NCBI RefSeq assembly: GCF_000252125.1
Contig: NZ_AHKF01000017.1
Location: 124,001 to 188,000 of the forward strand
Source of the DNA: Flavobacterium frigoris PS1
Lineage (GTDB): Bacteria > Bacteroidota > Bacteroidia > Flavobacteriales > Flavobacteriaceae
Direction of reading: 5' to 3'
Length of the DNA stretch: 64,000 bases
In this document: piece after piece, positions 7,852-15,728 of the stretch
Layout: each line of letters starts with the position of its first letter
How positions within the stretch are numbered: position 1 is the first letter of the stretch
Notes under the pieces: generated by a model
Seen by the model: the letters and a program-made list of their open reading frames with translations, nothing else
Told to the model about the DNA's origin: nothing
Databases searched by the model: none
Position numbers and translations under genes: made by a program

Positions 7852-8022
7852 ATGTCAAGAGTTGGAATGGTAATAGGTTTAGTAATCGCTTTTGTAGGTT
7901 GGATTTTATACCGACTTATAATTAAAAAGGACTTAAATAAAAATTTAAATAATCTGTACCTTGGACTATTTTTTATAGGAATATGGGTATTGTTTTATTT
8001 TTTTATTGTTGATTTTTTTTAA
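7852..8022 (+). CDS. 56-aa two-helix membrane protein
   Basis: Small ATG frame of 56 codons with two hydrophobic stretches: residues 4-24 (VGMVIGLVIAFVGWILYRLII) and 38-56, joined by a basic/asparagine loop (KKDLNKNLNNLY). It has an A-rich leader (AATAATAAATT) typical of start regions here. It has no recognised family and is below the usual length cut-off. It is the last of four small genes before the EamA remnant. Confidence 0.6.
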   Translation: MSRVGMVIGLVIAFVGWILYRLIIKKDLNKNLNNLYLGLFFIGIWVLFYFFIVDFF

Positions 8023-8080
8023 AATCCACTATTGCGTGTTTTCGTTGAGCTCTGCTATTGGTCTGCGACGAATACCTGCT

Positions 8081-8217
8081 TAAATAAGAAGATTAAACCT
8101 TGTGTTCACAATGCGGCTGCCAGAAAAAAACGATTTTTTCTAAATCTAAAAATTATGCTTTTTCATTGGTGACTAGTAAACCAGTAATAATACCTGGCAT
8201 GCTCAGGTAACCGCTAA
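8081..8217. repeat. Left copy of duplicated EamA 3' end and flank
   Basis: Direct repeat of 11060-11196 at roughly 80 percent identity by eye, including TTAAATAAGAAG, CCTTGTGTT, AATGCGGCT and AACCAGTAATAAT blocks. It marks the left edge of the BamA/AraC islet. Confidence 0.85.
8153..8203 (-). pseudogene. Decayed C-terminus of a second EamA transporter
   Basis: On the minus strand it encodes SMPGIITGLLVTNEKA and a stop, against SMGIIITGLLLTNKKA at the end of the intact EamA transporter (11144-12028). The downstream flank (8081-8152) also matches 11060-11143. Everything upstream of these 16 codons is missing. Confidence 0.85.
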
Positions 8218-8295
8218 CGTTGGCGTAGAATTGCTTTCTGCGTACACAAAGAGTATTAACAATACAAATCTAGAAAGGGAAAAGTTCAATAATGC
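8216..8295. repeat. Segment shared by the inner edges of both islets, copy 2
   Basis: Matches 5118-5198. It directly abuts the EamA remnant. The reading frame seen in copy 1 stays open here but runs on past the position of the copy-1 stop. Confidence 0.7.
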
Positions 8296-8421
8296 CCAAC
8301 CAACCCTTGTTTTTTCTAGCTATTCTCCAGTACTTTTCTGGTATGAGTACCCTTTGTAGTAGCGGGGCCGTTGTAGACAACGTTTAAAGGAGGGAAACTA
8401 TAATATTTATAAGTGCTGAAT

Positions 8422-9828
8422 TTAAAATGCTTGTCCGATTCCAATATAAAACAACTTATCTTCTTTTGAGATCCCATAATCAAAAGATATAATTGTTGAC
8501 TGATTCCAAGCAACTCTTGCTCCCAAACCATAGGAATATCTAATATTTTTTAAGTTTAAGTTTCGCCAATCATCTCTTACTGTCCCCGCATCAAAAAAGG
8601 GTGCGACACCAAAAGCAAATCTTTGTTTACCTAGTTTTGTTTCGGCAATTCTGTATCTCAACTCAACATTTGTAAACCATAATGAACGTGCTAAAAATCG
8701 ATTTGCTCTATAACCACGCAATGATTGTTTTCCGCCAAGTGAATTTATACTTCCTTCAGGACTCCATTGGTCTTGAAATTCAAAAAATGGCGCGTTTGAA
8801 CCAAAAATAGTGCCAACGCCAAATCTTCCGGCTAATACAGTTCTTGTCCCAAAAGGTAACTTTTGATAGGCTCGTGCTTGAATAAAAAGTTTATTAAAGT
8901 CAAATTGTGAACCAATGTACTTACTGGAATATTCATTTGCTATTTCAAAATAATATCCTTTAGTAGGGTCTGGTTCAAAATCTCTTGTGTCATATATCAA
9001 AGCTGTTTGCAAAATTGAAATCCAACCACCATTTAGTCCAGAAATTTGTCCTTGGTCAAAATCTCTTTGTAAGAGTGAAAATCCATTTGGTGCAGAAGTT
9101 TCTTCTTCGGTAATCGGATTGATGGCCTCTGCCTGTTCGCCTTCAAAAGTTTTGTAGCTTAGATGTTGTATTTCATAACCGCTCATTATTCGCCATTTTC
9201 CATTTCCTAGAGCATAATCTGCTTTTATATTAAGCATGTACTCTGTTTCTCTAAATCTGTTAGATAAAGCATCTGTTACAAAATCTGCTTCGCCAATTCC
9301 GCCAGGTCTTACTATTTTTCTAGCTCTGTCAAACGCTGCATAAGTTGAAAAAGTGGTGTTTTCATCTGATGGAAGCCTAAGATTACCTAAAGTTGATTCT
9401 GTTAGACCGAAATATAAATTAGCTGGATTTTGCTGCGCTTTAAAATCAATCTTAAATCTCCAGCGTGTTCCTTTATAATACGGAATATCTAACGATAAAA
9501 TTAATTCTCTTGCATTTGAGGTGTAATAGGCTACATTGGCTTTTAACTTTGCTAAATAGGGTGTATGAGCAAAAAGTGGATTTGTTCGTTCTCCATTCCA
9601 ATAAACGTTACTCCTAATGCCAAAACCAAAACCTGTCACTGGATCAGATGAAAAATCAGGTAAACCAGTTATGAATGTTCCTTCGCGTTTTTTCAAAAGA
9701 TCATCATCAGACATTTTTTTTGATTTTATGAATGAAAGTGTATCAATTGCTTGAGCTGTAACTGAATTTGTTATAATTAGTAGAATAACACAAAGTAATA
9801 ATTTCCCTGATGTTTTTTGTAATGACAT
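8422..9828 (-). CDS. BamA/TamA-like outer-membrane barrel protein
   Basis: 468-residue outer-membrane protein of the Omp85 (surface antigen D15) type. A signal peptide covers residues ~1-26 and no POTRA domain is visible. Residues ~45-468 form the barrel. Family marks are TALIYDTRD with a following P-KG-Y-E pattern, LGGKQSLRGYRANRF (the RGY-type lid-loop motif) and a C-terminal aromatic strand ending IGIGQAF. Omp85 barrels without POTRA domains are frequent in Bacteroidota and mostly uncharacterised. An AraC-type membrane regulator lies 100 bp upstream on the same strand. Both lie within the islet bounded by EamA 3' ends. Confidence 0.85.
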   Translation of the reverse strand: MSLQKTSGKLLLCVILLIITNSVTAQAIDTLSFIKSKKMSDDDLLKKREGTFITGLPDFSSDPVTGFGFGIRSNVYWNGERTNPLFAHTPYLAKLKANVAYYTSNARELILSLDIPYYKGTRWRFKIDFKAQQNPANLYFGLTESTLGNLRLPSDENTTFSTYAAFDRARKIVRPGGIGEADFVTDALSNRFRETEYMLNIKADYALGNGKWRIMSGYEIQHLSYKTFEGEQAEAINPITEEETSAPNGFSLLQRDFDQGQISGLNGGWISILQTALIYDTRDFEPDPTKGYYFEIANEYSSKYIGSQFDFNKLFIQARAYQKLPFGTRTVLAGRFGVGTIFGSNAPFFEFQDQWSPEGSINSLGGKQSLRGYRANRFLARSLWFTNVELRYRIAETKLGKQRFAFGVAPFFDAGTVRDDWRNLNLKNIRYSYGLGARVAWNQSTIISFDYGISKEDKLFYIGIGQAF

Positions 9829-9928
9829 TTTTGATGAACTTTATAATTATCCATCAAATAAAGTGAGTAATAAATTAAGTATCACAAAAGATAAGTACAG
9901 AACAATTTATTTAGCCTAATTAGACATT

Positions 9929-10954
9929 TTATAAAAGATTTTTTTTGAATTGAGTAGGCGTTAAACCTTTGGATTTCTTGAATATAGCATTAAAAGAAGA
10001 TTTGGAATTAAAACCTACATCTACAGCAATTGCTAAAAGTGTAAAATGGTTATTTTGGTTGTTTTTCAATCTTTTTATAAATTCTTCAACACGATATTTA
10101 TTAATAAAATCTTGAAAATTTGTATCCATATGTTCGTTTAATACTTGGGATATATATTGACGAGGAATATTGAGCTTTGCAGAAACCTCTTGAATTGATA
10201 ATTTCCCATTAAGATATAATTTGTCCTTTTCCATTGAAGAAATTAAATCAATTTTGTACTTGTTTACCATTTCTAAATTTAAATTGGAATTCTTGTATTT
10301 GCCTATTTCGATTTTAGGTAAAATATCGTTGCCATTATTGAATAATTTAAAAGCAATGAAATAGAATAAAAATGCAACAACTAATAAAAGATAAGTATTA
10401 AAATTTTGGTCTCTGAAAAATGGTAATTCTGATAGTCCAACAATTTTAAAAATATCATTTATTAATGAGAATACAAATAAAATAGCAATTGGAATAATAA
10501 AATAAATAACCCAAATTTTGCTTTTAACTGTGACAACTGAATATAAAATTACAAATAAGTAAACCACGAAAGTTAATTCTGAAAACACTTCAAAAATTTC
10601 AACAATTAAATTTTCTTTAACCAATTTTATTTCAATTACCTCAAGAATCAAATAAAGGATATTGGGTAGAAAAAAAAGATAATCTAATTTCTTAAATTTT
10701 TCTTTACCACTTTTGTAATATCTAAAAAACAAAAAAATAAATGTTACAAAAAGAGTATTGTCGAAAAGAAACCAATCAGTATTTTGAGCGAATAGATTAT
10801 TTTTGTCATCGCCAATAATGTAAAGTATAACGGAAAGCAAGCTTCCAAAGAACAACCAAAAAGTAGTCTTTTTGTAGTCTTTGCGATTAATGAATAGAAC
10901 ATAAAGGACAAAAAGCCCTTGTACTAAAGCAATTATTTGAATTGTTTTGAGCAT
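9929..10954 (-). CDS. Membrane-anchored AraC-family regulator
   Basis: Transcription regulator of about 341 residues with an integral-membrane sensor half. From the chosen ATG, residues ~1-215 hold seven hydrophobic helices and the C-terminal ~100 residues are an AraC/XylS DNA-binding domain with two helix-turn-helix units (LSIQEVSAKLNIPRQYISQV and LLAIAVDVGFNSKSSFNAIF, then GLTPTQFKK). Such 7TM-AraC proteins are common in Flavobacteria; the ligand is unknown. A GTG 36 bp upstream (10990) would add 12 residues; ATG at 10954 places the first helix at the N-terminus and is preferred. It may control the barrel gene downstream. Confidence 0.88.
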   Translation of the reverse strand: MLKTIQIIALVQGLFVLYVLFINRKDYKKTTFWLFFGSLLSVILYIIGDDKNNLFAQNTDWFLFDNTLFVTFIFLFFRYYKSGKEKFKKLDYLFFLPNILYLILEVIEIKLVKENLIVEIFEVFSELTFVVYLFVILYSVVTVKSKIWVIYFIIPIAILFVFSLINDIFKIVGLSELPFFRDQNFNTYLLLVVAFLFYFIAFKLFNNGNDILPKIEIGKYKNSNLNLEMVNKYKIDLISSMEKDKLYLNGKLSIQEVSAKLNIPRQYISQVLNEHMDTNFQDFINKYRVEEFIKRLKNNQNNHFTLLAIAVDVGFNSKSSFNAIFKKSKGLTPTQFKKNLL

Positions 10955-11059
10955 TGTATTAATTAAAAGATTGCAAGTTACAAAATTCACAAATCAGATT
11001 ATCATTCAAAATACTTTTAAGGTATGCGTATTAGACCCTCTTTTGGTTGTCGTCTGAGA

Positions 11060-11196
11060 TAATTCCCTACTTAAATAAGAAGACAAAACCTTGTGTTAAT
11101 AATGCGGCTACCAGAAACAAAGGGTTTCTTCTAAATCTTAAAATTAAGCTTTTTTATTGGTCAACAATAAACCAGTAATAATTATGCCCATGCTGA
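11060..11196. repeat. Right copy of duplicated EamA 3' end and flank
   Basis: Intact-gene side of the EamA duplication, matching 8081-8217 in the same orientation. It covers the last ~17 codons of the transporter and 84 bp behind its stop. Confidence 0.85.
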
Positions 11197-12028
11197 TGAT
11201 TTGGGCCAAAACAATAGCTTGATTTAAAAAAAAGTAGGCCAGTATTCCACTAAAAACTGGGATTAAATAATAGATCAATGCCGTTTTACTGGTTCCTATT
11301 AAACAAATTGCTTCATTCCACAAATAGTATGAAATGAGAGATGCGCAGATGCCAACATAGGTTGTGGCATAAATGGTTGTGGAGTCAAATGTAACTTGAT
11401 TATAATATAAATGTTCCCATAAATAAAAAGGTAGTAGTAGAATAGTCCCTATAATAAAGATGGTAAACAAAAATACCTTTGATGGGATTTCTTTGGGTTT
11501 CAGCCGGACCAAAATGGTATAGCTAGCAAAGAAAAAGCAGGCTAAAAGCATTAATAAATCGCCAATAGTAAAATTTATTTCGAGCAAGGATTGTATAGAA
11601 CCTTTGGTAATTAGTACCAAAACACCAGTTATAATTGTTGCTATGCCTAACATTTTAATAGCAGAAACTTTTTCTTTAAATACAATCCGAGATATAGCAA
11701 CAATAAATATGGGAATCGAAATTGCTATCAAGGATAAATTGACCGCCGAAGTTGTTTTACCTGCAAAGTAAATTAATGTGTTAAAGATGGTGACTCCTAA
11801 AATTGCCGTTATTATCAAATACCCTTTGTTTTGTAGTAAAATGGTTTTGTTTTTTAGCGTACTTCGCAAGGCAAAAGGAGCTAAGACTACACAAGCGGTT
11901 GTCCACCTCCAAAAAGCCAATCCTACAGGCGGAATATGGCCTTTTATACCGCTCGCAATCACAAAATTCACTGACCAAAGTAAGGTAGCACACAATGCGA
12001 ATAAAACGCCTTTTGTCTGGTTATTCAT
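11144..12028 (-). CDS. EamA/DMT-superfamily transporter
   Basis: Inner-membrane transporter of 294 residues with ten hydrophobic helices and two EamA repeats (residues ~6-140 and ~152-290). The first begins GVLFALCATLLWSVNFVIA, and ALIYYLIPVFSGILAYFFL lies in the second. Drug/metabolite transporters of this kind export amino acids or small metabolites; the substrate cannot be told from sequence. The gene ends at the islet junction and its tail is duplicated at 8153-8203. It follows nudK with only a 24-bp gap, so the two are probably cotranscribed. Confidence 0.92.
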   Translation of the reverse strand: MNNQTKGVLFALCATLLWSVNFVIASGIKGHIPPVGLAFWRWTTACVVLAPFALRSTLKNKTILLQNKGYLIITAILGVTIFNTLIYFAGKTTSAVNLSLIAISIPIFIVAISRIVFKEKVSAIKMLGIATIITGVLVLITKGSIQSLLEINFTIGDLLMLLACFFFASYTILVRLKPKEIPSKVFLFTIFIIGTILLLPFYLWEHLYYNQVTFDSTTIYATTYVGICASLISYYLWNEAICLIGTSKTALIYYLIPVFSGILAYFFLNQAIVLAQIISMGIIITGLLLTNKKA

Positions 12029-12052
12029 ATTCTAAATTCTAAAGAGATAGTT

Positions 12053-12634
12053 TTAAACGAGCTGATTAATTTTAGCATGCTGCAATAAGAGGATTGTCTT
12101 TGCATCTTTAATTTCTCCAGACGCAATCATCGCATAAGCTTGGTCATAAGACATTTCCAGGACATCAATGTTTTCCTCTTCATGTGCTACTCCGCCGCCT
12201 TCATTTACTTTCATCGATTCGTCATATTCCCCAACAAAAAGATATAAAATTTCAGTTACAGCACCAGGAGACATATAGGTTTCCATAACTTTATGAACAG
12301 TAGTTAGGCGATATCCAGTTTCTTCTTCGGTTTCTCTTATAATGCATTGTTCTGGATTGTCTTGGTCTAACATGCCTGCGCAAACTTCAACCATCATCCC
12401 TGTTTTATTTCCGTTGAGGTAGGTTGGTAAGCGGAACTGGCGAGTTAGAATGACTGTTTTTTGTCGTGTGTTGTACAGCAGTATTGCAGATCCATTTCCT
12501 CTGTCATAAACTTCTCTTTTTTGGGTAATCCAAGAATTATCGTTTTTTTGATAATCGAAAGTTACTTTGTTTAAAACGTACCAATTGTCAGAAAGTAGTT
12601 CGGTTTGTTTTATTTTTATTTCGGGGTTTTGCAT
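12053..12634 (-). CDS. nudK: NUDIX hydrolase, GDP-mannose pyrophosphatase type
   Basis: Cytoplasmic Nudix enzyme of 193 residues, likely to hydrolyse GDP-mannose or related nucleotide sugars to a sugar phosphate and NMP. The Nudix helix is visible at residues ~89-110 as CIIRETEEETGY preceded by a glycine-led loop two residues longer than the canonical box, as in NudK. MVEVCAGMLD and an SPGAVTE segment also fit NudK. Located upstream of and close to the EamA gene. ATG start follows an A/T-rich leader. Confidence 0.88.
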   Translation of the reverse strand: MQNPEIKIKQTELLSDNWYVLNKVTFDYQKNDNSWITQKREVYDRGNGSAILLYNTRQKTVILTRQFRLPTYLNGNKTGMMVEVCAGMLDQDNPEQCIIRETEEETGYRLTTVHKVMETYMSPGAVTEILYLFVGEYDESMKVNEGGGVAHEEENIDVLEMSYDQAYAMIASGEIKDAKTILLLQHAKINQLV

Positions 12635-12664
12635 TCGTTTTATTTTGATTTATTAATGTTAAAA

Positions 12665-13693
12665 TTAAGGGTTTCTAGGACTTAAACTAAGGTTTTTAAA
12701 TGTACTTCCCCAATTATTATTGTTATTGTCATTTGGAAGACCTGCAGTGGTTAATAATGCATCTTGATCAGTAGCGTCTTTTTTCCATACCCAAGCACAA
12801 ACTGAAAGTCCACGGGTAGAAAGAATACCCAAAAATGGTTTTGGATCCATTACGTGCCCTGCGTTCATTGGGGCGGTTTCTCCAAAAATAACAGGTATTT
12901 TTTTATTTTGTAATTGGCTTAATCGGGAATCGATCGAAGAGGGGTTATCCAAAAGCCATTTTTCGTAGGCATGAATGTCAAATAAAATATTTGATTTGTT
13001 AGCTAAGAATTCATTTGCTTTATTTAATAATACACTCTCGTCTTGTCCTTGTTCGGCACAAGGGATTAGGATGATGTTTTTATTGCCAGTGTCTCGTATA
13101 ATTGTAGTCAATTCATTCATGTCGCTCATCCACTGCGTATCGGTATATCCATCAGCTCTATCGTATCGATAAGGTTCATTCCAGACTTCAATCCAAACAT
13201 CAGCTTGATTTTTGAATTGGACTGCCCATTGTCTCAAGGTTACTTTATAAGCATTCCACCAGAAAGTTTGCGTGGGACTTTTTCCAGTAAACTCCGTTTC
13301 GCTATTACCATCCCAGCCAAAGGCGCATAAAATTGTTATTCTGTTGTTTTTTCGATTGTCATCAACGATGCTTTGCAAGGAATAAAGATAAGAACCATTC
13401 GAGGATTGGATTGGACCAGCCGTTAGTGGCGTTTCTTTACTATTTCCAATGAATTCCCTTGCAATGTCAAGGTTCCAACTGTTCATGTCGCCACTACCAA
13501 CACTAAAGACATGAAAAGCATTTGCTCCTATCAGTTGAAGAGGTTTATCGTTGTGTATAATAGCCGAGCCAGAAATTACATATTCTAAATTACTCTCGTT
13601 TGAAACGGGTAAATCTTCTTTTTTACAAGATGAAAAAAGCGCCAAATATAAAAAGAGGAATAGGAAAAGGCTGTTTTTTTTAGGCAGACTCAT
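12665..13693 (-). CDS. GH5-like glycosidase lipoprotein
   Basis: Secreted lipoprotein of 342 residues with a glycoside hydrolase family 5 (cellulase/mannanase clan) TIM barrel. The chosen ATG gives MSLPKKN, a hydrophobic stretch and the lipobox LFSSC, so the mature protein is lipid-anchored at residue ~23. The catalytic acid is in VWNEPYRYD and the nucleophile in IFGETAPMN. The next gene downstream is nudK, and a mannan substrate is possible but unproven. An upstream ATG (13741) would add 16 residues before the signal peptide and is unlikely. It lies immediately downstream of the purA terminator. Confidence 0.85.
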   Translation of the reverse strand: MSLPKKNSLFLFLFLYLALFSSCKKEDLPVSNESNLEYVISGSAIIHNDKPLQLIGANAFHVFSVGSGDMNSWNLDIAREFIGNSKETPLTAGPIQSSNGSYLYSLQSIVDDNRKNNRITILCAFGWDGNSETEFTGKSPTQTFWWNAYKVTLRQWAVQFKNQADVWIEVWNEPYRYDRADGYTDTQWMSDMNELTTIIRDTGNKNIILIPCAEQGQDESVLLNKANEFLANKSNILFDIHAYEKWLLDNPSSIDSRLSQLQNKKIPVIFGETAPMNAGHVMDPKPFLGILSTRGLSVCAWVWKKDATDQDALLTTAGLPNDNNNNNWGSTFKNLSLSPRNP

Positions 13694-13750
13694 TGAAGTT
13701 ATACTTTTTATAAATTGAATTTGTGAATTGTAAAAATACATCTTTTTATA

Positions 13751-13779
13751 AAAAAAACGTCCCGATGAATCGGGACGTT
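13751..13779 (-). terminator. purA terminator
   Basis: AACGTCCCGAT and ATCGGGACGTT form a perfect 11-bp stem with a 2-nt intervening GA. Read on the minus strand it is followed by seven to eight T. It separates purA from the GH5 gene, whose promoter must lie in or just after the hairpin. Confidence 0.85.
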
Positions 13780-13786
13780 AATTACT

Positions 13787-15058
13787 TTATTTAAGTATTG
13801 TTTGCTTTCTGTCTGGTCCTACAGAAACAATTTTTATAGGAACTTCAACTTCTTGTTCAATATATTCGATATATTCTTTTAGTTCGATAGGTAATTCCTC
13901 GTATGTTGTCATACCAGTCAAATCAGCTTTCCAACCTTTGAATTCTTTGTAAACTGGAGTTACATTTTCTGGCTCAATGTTGTAAGGGAAATGAGCAATC
14001 TTTTCTCCTTTATAATTGTAGTCAGTACACACTTTCAAAGTTTCGAATCCAGAAAGTACATCACCTTTCATCATCATTAACTGTGTTACACCGTTTACTT
14101 GGACAGCATATTTTAATGCTACTAAGTCTAACCATCCACAACGTCTTTGTCTTCCTGTAACAGAGCCAAATTCGTTTCCTACGCGTGCCATTGTAGTACC
14201 ATCTTCATCAAAAAGTTCAGTAGGGAATGGTCCGCTACCTACACGAGTTACATATGCTTTGAAGATTCCGTATACTTCTTTGATTTTATTAGGTGCAATT
14301 CCTAATCCTGTACAAGCACCTGCAGCAGTAGTATTAGATGAAGTTACAAATGGGTACGTTCCAAAATCAACATCAAGTAATGAACCTTGAGCTCCTTCAC
14401 ATAATATTGTTTTTCCAGCCTTTTGAGCTTGGTGTAAATATTCTTCACTGTCAATAAAATCTAATTTTTTTAACTCTTCGATAGATTCAAAAAATTCTTT
14501 TTCAAGTTCTTCTAAATTATATTGAATGTTTACGTCATAAAAAGCAATCATTGCTTCATGCTTGTCAGCAAGAGCTCTGTATCTATCTTTGAAATCTTCT
14601 AATTCGATATCTCCAACACGAATACCGTTTCTACCTGTTTTGTCCATGTAAGTTGGCCCAATACCTTTAAGGGTAGAACCAATTTTTGCCTTACCTTTTG
14701 ATGCTTCCGAAGCAGCATCTAACAAACGGTGAGTTGGTAAAATTAAATGCGCTTTTCTTGAAATGATTAATTTACTTTTAATATCTAAGTTAAATTTCTC
14801 AAGACCTTCGATTTCTTTTTGAAAAACTACAGGATCTATAACTACCCCGTTTCCAATTACATTTACAGCTGTTTTATGAAAAATTCCAGAAGGAATGGTT
14901 CTAAGTACATGTTTTATTCCGTCAAATTCTAAAGTATGTCCAGCATTTGGTCCACCTTGAAAACGAGCAATAATATCATAATTTGAGGTAAGTACATCAA
15001 CGATTTTTCCTTTTCCTTCATCTCCCCATTGTAATCCTAGTAATAAATCTACGGCCAT
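13787..15058 (-). CDS. purA: Adenylosuccinate synthase
   Basis: Catalyses IMP + aspartate + GTP to adenylosuccinate, the first committed step to AMP. 423 residues, the usual length. The P-loop-like GDEGKGKIVD is at residues ~12-21, the IMP/GTP site GGPNAGHT at ~35-42, and GIGPTYMDK and GRQRRCGWLD further on; all active-site motifs are intact. It follows the Fur-family gene on the same strand with a 70-bp gap, the conserved flavobacterial rel-fur-purA order. Confidence 0.98.
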   Translation of the reverse strand: MAVDLLLGLQWGDEGKGKIVDVLTSNYDIIARFQGGPNAGHTLEFDGIKHVLRTIPSGIFHKTAVNVIGNGVVIDPVVFQKEIEGLEKFNLDIKSKLIISRKAHLILPTHRLLDAASEASKGKAKIGSTLKGIGPTYMDKTGRNGIRVGDIELEDFKDRYRALADKHEAMIAFYDVNIQYNLEELEKEFFESIEELKKLDFIDSEEYLHQAQKAGKTILCEGAQGSLLDVDFGTYPFVTSSNTTAAGACTGLGIAPNKIKEVYGIFKAYVTRVGSGPFPTELFDEDGTTMARVGNEFGSVTGRQRRCGWLDLVALKYAVQVNGVTQLMMMKGDVLSGFETLKVCTDYNYKGEKIAHFPYNIEPENVTPVYKEFKGWKADLTGMTTYEELPIELKEYIEYIEQEVEVPIKIVSVGPDRKQTILK

Positions 15059-15128
15059 TCTGTTTATTGTTTGTAGTTAAGTTTTTATTAGATGAACACC
15101 TTGCTAGTTGTTCGTGTATTTTTGTTTC

Positions 15129-15602
15129 CTAAATATCAGTTTCTGATTTCGGAACTTTTTTGACTCCATAAAAATATAAGGAGTGATTAATTATGTCAAT
15201 ATCGAAAATTTCTTCGATTGTACTTTTTATTGATTGTATCCTTGGATCACAAAATTCGATTACTTCTCCAGTATCAGTCATGATAATATGATCGTGCTGC
15301 TTGTCGAAATAGGACTTTTCGTAATGCGCTTGGTTTTGGCCAAACTGATGTTTCCGAACCAAAGCACAGTCTAAAAGTAATTCGATAGTATTGTATAACG
15401 TAGCTCTGCTGACACGATAGTTTTTGTTTTTCATTTTGATATATAGGTTTTCTATATCAAAATGCTCTTCACTTTCATAAATTTCCTGAAGTATAGAGTA
15501 ACGTTCAGGAGTTTTACGATGCCCTTTTTTTTCAAGATACATTGTAAAAACATTTTTTACAATTTCTTGGTTTTTGTTGTTATCTGTGGAAATGAGTGTC
15601 AT
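15129..15602 (-). CDS. Fur-family transcriptional regulator
   Basis: Metal-responsive DNA-binding regulator of 157 residues. The N-terminal winged helix includes [21 protein letters not shown], and the dimerisation domain has the metal-site segment [22 protein letters not shown]. Both CxxC structural-zinc pairs of classical Fur/PerR are absent (only two cysteines in the chain), so zinc is not held there by cysteines. Start ATG at 15602 preferred over a TTG nine bases upstream. Located between rel and purA. Whether it senses iron, peroxide or another signal cannot be told. Confidence 0.9.
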   Translation of the reverse strand: MTLISTDNNKNQEIVKNVFTMYLEKKGHRKTPERYSILQEIYESEEHFDIENLYIKMKNKNYRVSRATLYNTIELLLDCALVRKHQFGQNQAHYEKSYFDKQHDHIIMTDTGEVIEFCDPRIQSIKSTIEEIFDIDIINHSLYFYGVKKVPKSETDI

Positions 15603-15728
15603 ATCTGGCAAAGATAATAAAAAATTTTAGCCACTTGACCCCCAAAGTGGGAATAAAAGGTGGATTAAATATTTTTTTGATTAAATAATTTGTTTTGCAT
15701 GTAGTATTACCCGCTGTGGGTCATGATG

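Larger units (their letters stand above)
8023..8421. other. Junction region with three remnants
   Basis: No intact gene. From left to right it holds 58 bp of spacer, a decayed copy of the EamA 3' end and its flank (8081-8217), the islet-edge segment (8218-8295), and a 14-bp palindrome CGTTGT-AG-ACAACG at 8369-8382 just downstream of the BamA-like gene. Confidence 0.7.
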
